Shown: piece by piece, positions 61,383-64,000 of the stretch
Position numbering within the stretch: the stretch's first letter is position 1
How the letters are laid out: each line of letters opens with the position of its first letter
Origin: an uncultured Anaerofilum sp.
GTDB taxonomy: Bacteria > Bacillota > Clostridia > Oscillospirales > Ruminococcaceae
NCBI GenBank assembly: GCA_944385935.1
Contig: CALWZC010000009.1
Location: forward strand, 61,983-125,982
Direction of reading: 5' to 3'
Length of the DNA: 64,000 nt
Notes under the pieces: generated by a model
What the model was told of the DNA's origin: nothing
What the model saw: only the letters and a program-made list of their open reading frames with translations
Databases searched by the model: none
Made by a program: the position numbers and the translations under genes

Positions 61383-61760
61383 ATGGAAAATAATACAAAA
61401 TCTAGCAAAAAACAAAAATTGCAAGGTCAAGAAATATCAGAGTTTATTCGCTTGGAAGAGGAATTGCACCAACTACAAGAGCAGTATAATATTCCAGTAA
61501 AAAAAGGAAAATTTTATGAGTTTATGGAAAAGGTCATGGAACTAAAGGAGAAGCCCCACCCTGTAGTGAGGAAAAGATATCTTTGGTTGGCAGTATTGAC
61601 CGGATGGATTGGCGGACACAGATTTTATGCAAAACAGTATATTACTGCTGCTCTAAGTGTTGCACTGTTTTGGACAGGGATTCCGGCAGCCATGACTATC
61701 ATTGATATTATGGCAGCTTTACCCAAAGAGGCAAATGAAAAAGGTGAAATCATAGTTTAA
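61383..61760 (+). CDS. TM2-domain membrane protein
   Basis: 125 residues. The N-terminal 70 are charged and helical (EFIRLEEELHQLQEQY). From about residue 73 lies a TM2 unit: KRYLWLAVLTGWIGGHRFYA (the G-x-HRFY motif), a second helix ALSVALFWTGIPAAMTIIDI and a short tail. TM2 proteins are widespread and their role is unknown. ATG 61383 follows AAGGAGAAGTTATGCT. It lies between the two symporters but after a terminator, so is probably separate. Confidence 0.82.
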   Translation: MENNTKSSKKQKLQGQEISEFIRLEEELHQLQEQYNIPVKKGKFYEFMEKVMELKEKPHPVVRKRYLWLAVLTGWIGGHRFYAKQYITAALSVALFWTGIPAAMTIIDIMAALPKEANEKGEIIV

Positions 61761-62251
61761 ACACTTGTTATTTACAAGGTTGTAATATATGTGAAAATTG
61801 AACTGCAAAGAAAAAAATCGATAAAGAAAAGAAAAATCTAGAATAAAAATTTATCTTAAAAATTGCATAGTGTAACTTGTGAAAATAAAAAAAATTACTT
61901 GGCGAAAAAAGAAATGAAAAATAAAATATTTGTTAAAAATGCAACAAATAAAAGGAATAACATTGTTAAAAATAAACATAAAAAACAAGAATATTTTTTG
62001 TGCAAACTGTGCAAAGTGTATAAATATAGCAATAATTGCAATCTGTGGCGCAATATTTGCATTGGTTTGGTTGTGGGAAAATGTTAATATAATATTAAAT
62101 CATACGACACGAGGCTTGAACCGGAATCCGATTTTTGTGGTTTGAGGAAAATTTCCGGGAAATTTGTCGAAAAATGGCGTATGGACAAACAGCTCTATGC
62201 TGCCACCTTGCGGCTTGAACTGGGAAATTTTCAGACCAAAGGAGAAGAAAG
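61761..62251. other. AT-rich gap with structured leader before the second symporter
   Basis: 61761-62060 is very AT-rich without a convincing gene. A perfect TATAAT at 62088-62093 has a weak -35. The 150-base leader after it carries a 17-base palindrome AAATTTCCGGGAAATTT (62149-62165) and a direct repeat GGCTTGAACYGG at 62113 and 62212. These look like operator or RNA-structure elements. Confidence 0.5.
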
Positions 62252-63868
62252 ATGAGTGACCTGAAGCACAAAAACGGCATTCACCGTGCCCATACTTGGG
62301 AAATCGGTTTGTATGCCCTGAACAACACTTCCACAAATCTTTACTTGACCATGGTAGGCTATATCGCTTACTTCTTGGCTGGTATTGTGGGAGTTACCAC
62401 CGTTTTGGCCGGTTCTATCATCACCATCATGCGTATTTGGGATGGTGTTACCGACCCTTTTGTAGGATATTTGGTTGATAAGACCAACACAAAGTTTGGT
62501 AAAAACCGTCCCTACATTGTTATTGGTAACGTGATTTTGTTTGTTATGACCTGGCTGATGTTTAATATTCTACCTACTATGAACACAGCCATCCGTTTCC
62601 CTGTGTTTATCCTGATGTACATGGTATACATCATTGGATACACCTTCCAGTGTGTTGTTACAAAGTCTGCACAGAGCTGTTTGACCAATGACCCCAAACA
62701 GCGTCCAGTGTTCACTATGTTTGACTCTGTATACAATGTTTTGGCAATGAGCTTGATTATCCCTGTGTATGTTTCTAACACTTTGGTTCCCAAGTATACC
62801 TTGACCAGTGCAAACAACGCAGCAGAAATTGAAGGCCTGATTGCACAAAACCCCGGTATTGCTGCTAGTTTGACCGAAAAAGATGGAATTACTGTTCTGT
62901 CTGGTTTGTACCATCCCGACCTTTACAAGGAAATGCAGCTGGTTCTGGGAATCATTGCAGCGGTTTTTGCCGTATGTGCTATTATTGGTTTGTGGCGTAA
63001 GGATAATATCCAATACTTTGGTACTGGTAAGGTAACTCGCATTGGTTTCAAAGACTACTTGGATGTTATGGCACATAACCGTGCTATCCAGATGTTGGTT
63101 GTATCTGCCTCCTCTGACAAACTGAGCTCCACTATGATGACCAATGCTACTATCATGGTTTGCTTGTTTGGTATTATCTGTGGCAACTATGCAATGTTTG
63201 GTTCCAACTCTGCTATTACCACCATTCCTATTGCTGTGTTGACTATTGTGGGTGTTGCTTTTATCGCTCGAAACATGGGCCAGAAAAAGGCTTTGGTAAT
63301 TGGCACATGGGTTTCTTTGGCAAGTGCTGCTGCACTGTTGGCATTGTTTGTGTTTATGGACCCCATGACCATGAAACTGCCTACCTTCAGCCTGACCAAC
63401 CCTGCTACCTTTGGCAGCTTGTTTGTGGGTTCCAACTGGAGCTTGTTTGGTGTTTTGTTTGTACTGTTGTACTGCATTATGCGTGCAGCTGGTGGCGTTG
63501 CAGGAAACATCGTAATTCCCATGACAGCTGACTGTGCCGACTACGAAGTATATCGTTCTGGTCGTTACGTTCCCGGTTTGATGGGTACCTTGTTCAGCTT
63601 TGTTGACAAGCTGATTAGCTCCTTTGCAACTACCTTTGTTGCATTGTTCTTCGCAGCAATCGGTTACACCGAGGTTCTGCCCACCCCCGAAAGCCCCTAT
63701 TCTGCTGGTATCTTCTGGGTAACCATGGCTTGCTTCTTGGGTGCTCCTGTGGTTGGATGGATTTGCAACATCGTTTCCATGAAGTTCTACCCCTTGACCA
63801 AAGAGAAGATGGAAGAGATTCAAGACCGTATTGCAGAAATCAAGGCACAGGCTGCAAAAGAAAAATAA
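62252..63868 (+). CDS. GPH-family sugar:cation symporter (second)
   Basis: 538 residues, paralogue of the symporter at 59776. It shares RIWDGVTDPFVGYLVDKTNT, KFGKNRPYIVIGNVI, CVVTKSAQSCLTNDPKQRPV and MTADCADYEVYRSGRYVPGL. It has about 45 extra residues between helices 6 and 7 (about 190-235, polar, TSANNAAEIEGLIAQNPGIA), probably an outer loop. This may reflect a larger or different uronide. ATG 62252 follows AAAGGAGAAGAAAG. Confidence 0.9.
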   Translation: MSDLKHKNGIHRAHTWEIGLYALNNTSTNLYLTMVGYIAYFLAGIVGVTTVLAGSIITIMRIWDGVTDPFVGYLVDKTNTKFGKNRPYIVIGNVILFVMTWLMFNILPTMNTAIRFPVFILMYMVYIIGYTFQCVVTKSAQSCLTNDPKQRPVFTMFDSVYNVLAMSLIIPVYVSNTLVPKYTLTSANNAAEIEGLIAQNPGIAASLTEKDGITVLSGLYHPDLYKEMQLVLGIIAAVFAVCAIIGLWRKDNIQYFGTGKVTRIGFKDYLDVMAHNRAIQMLVVSASSDKLSSTMMTNATIMVCLFGIICGNYAMFGSNSAITTIPIAVLTIVGVAFIARNMGQKKALVIGTWVSLASAAALLALFVFMDPMTMKLPTFSLTNPATFGSLFVGSNWSLFGVLFVLLYCIMRAAGGVAGNIVIPMTADCADYEVYRSGRYVPGLMGTLFSFVDKLISSFATTFVALFFAAIGYTEVLPTPESPYSAGIFWVTMACFLGAPVVGWICNIVSMKFYPLTKEKMEEIQDRIAEIKAQAAKEK

Positions 63869-63938
63869 TTTGTACCAAAGTGCTGTTGAATAGCAAAAAA
63901 AGCGGCATCCCTGCAAAAGCGGGGTGCACCTGTAAAAT

Positions 63939-63978
63939 GAAAGTAGACACTCACAAAAGTGTGGGTGTCTACTTTTTT
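63939..63978 (+). terminator. terminator after the second symporter
   Basis: GTAGACAC (63943-63950) pairs with GTGTCTAC (63965-63972) with an inner CAC/GTG stem, followed by TTTTTT. A smaller GCATCCC/GGGGTGC hairpin precedes it at 63905-63927. Confidence 0.88.
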
Positions 63979-64000
63979 CGTGGTAAGATGAAAAAAGGAG

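Noticed and set aside
61863..62145. Lysine/asparagine-rich frames before the second symporter
   Set aside because: Composition follows the AT-rich DNA; overlapping frames, no convincing binding site.
1..64000. CRISPR arrays, prophage, insertion sequences
   Set aside because: No regularly spaced repeats, cas-like, integrase or transposase genes were seen in either strand.

Overview
The window looks like a chromosomal segment of a spore-forming, low-to-mid GC Firmicute, most likely class Clostridia (Ruminococcaceae/Oscillospiraceae-like gut anaerobe). Pointers are strong AGGAGG-type ribosome binding sites, a spoVT gene with a sigma-G type promoter, an ECF vitamin transporter subunit, a purine operon with a separate PurO-like IMP cyclohydrolase, and a large hexuronate-degradation region. 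No phage, transposase, plasmid or CRISPR sequence was seen.

Layout. 1-2576: end of a TrpXYZ-like ABC importer (permease end plus ATPase), then a MATE exporter. 2692-8739 (minus): operon of ArsR regulator, double-repeat lipoprotein, ApbE flavin transferase and a heterodimeric ABC exporter; the lipoprotein carries two motifs resembling ApbE flavinylation sites. 8918-10194 (minus): DAHP synthase behind a leader that encodes a short peptide packed with Phe and Tyr codons and ends in a terminator, i.e. a ribosome-mediated attenuator. 10310-21378: structured leader RNA (6S-RNA-like) followed by purE-F-M-N-O-H-D-L. 21459-28792: ABC exporter, SGNH lipoprotein, ECF S component divergent from a MocR regulator, spoVT, and a degenerate LCP-like protein. 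28826-34387: small protein with a sigma-F-like promoter, a coiled-coil membrane protein, and a membrane glycosyltransferase/LUD/GT2 operon. 34579-35172: four tRNAs (two Ser, Asn, Glu). 35273-42371: 50-residue membrane protein, P-type ATPase under a yybP-ykoY (Mn2+) riboswitch, hexapeptide-repeat protein, glmM, and a proline-rich protein with a DUF2089-like head.

42418-63868 is a hexuronate catabolism region: IclR regulator, KDPG aldolase (with an extra C-terminal VOC-like domain), KDG kinase, GntR regulator, KduI, KduD, aldose epimerase, AraC regulator, two sugar isomerase/epimerase TIM barrels, two Gfo/Idh/MocA oxidoreductases, UxaC, UxuA, a UxuB-type SDR and two GPH symporters. Together these take unsaturated or free uronic acids through 2-keto-3-deoxygluconate to pyruvate and glyceraldehyde-3-phosphate. 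The paired oxidoreductases and TIM barrels have no place in the standard pathway and may make up a redox-assisted glycoside or uronide processing step. Within this region a DUF2089/membrane-protein gene pair sits between near-identical ~97-base direct repeats.
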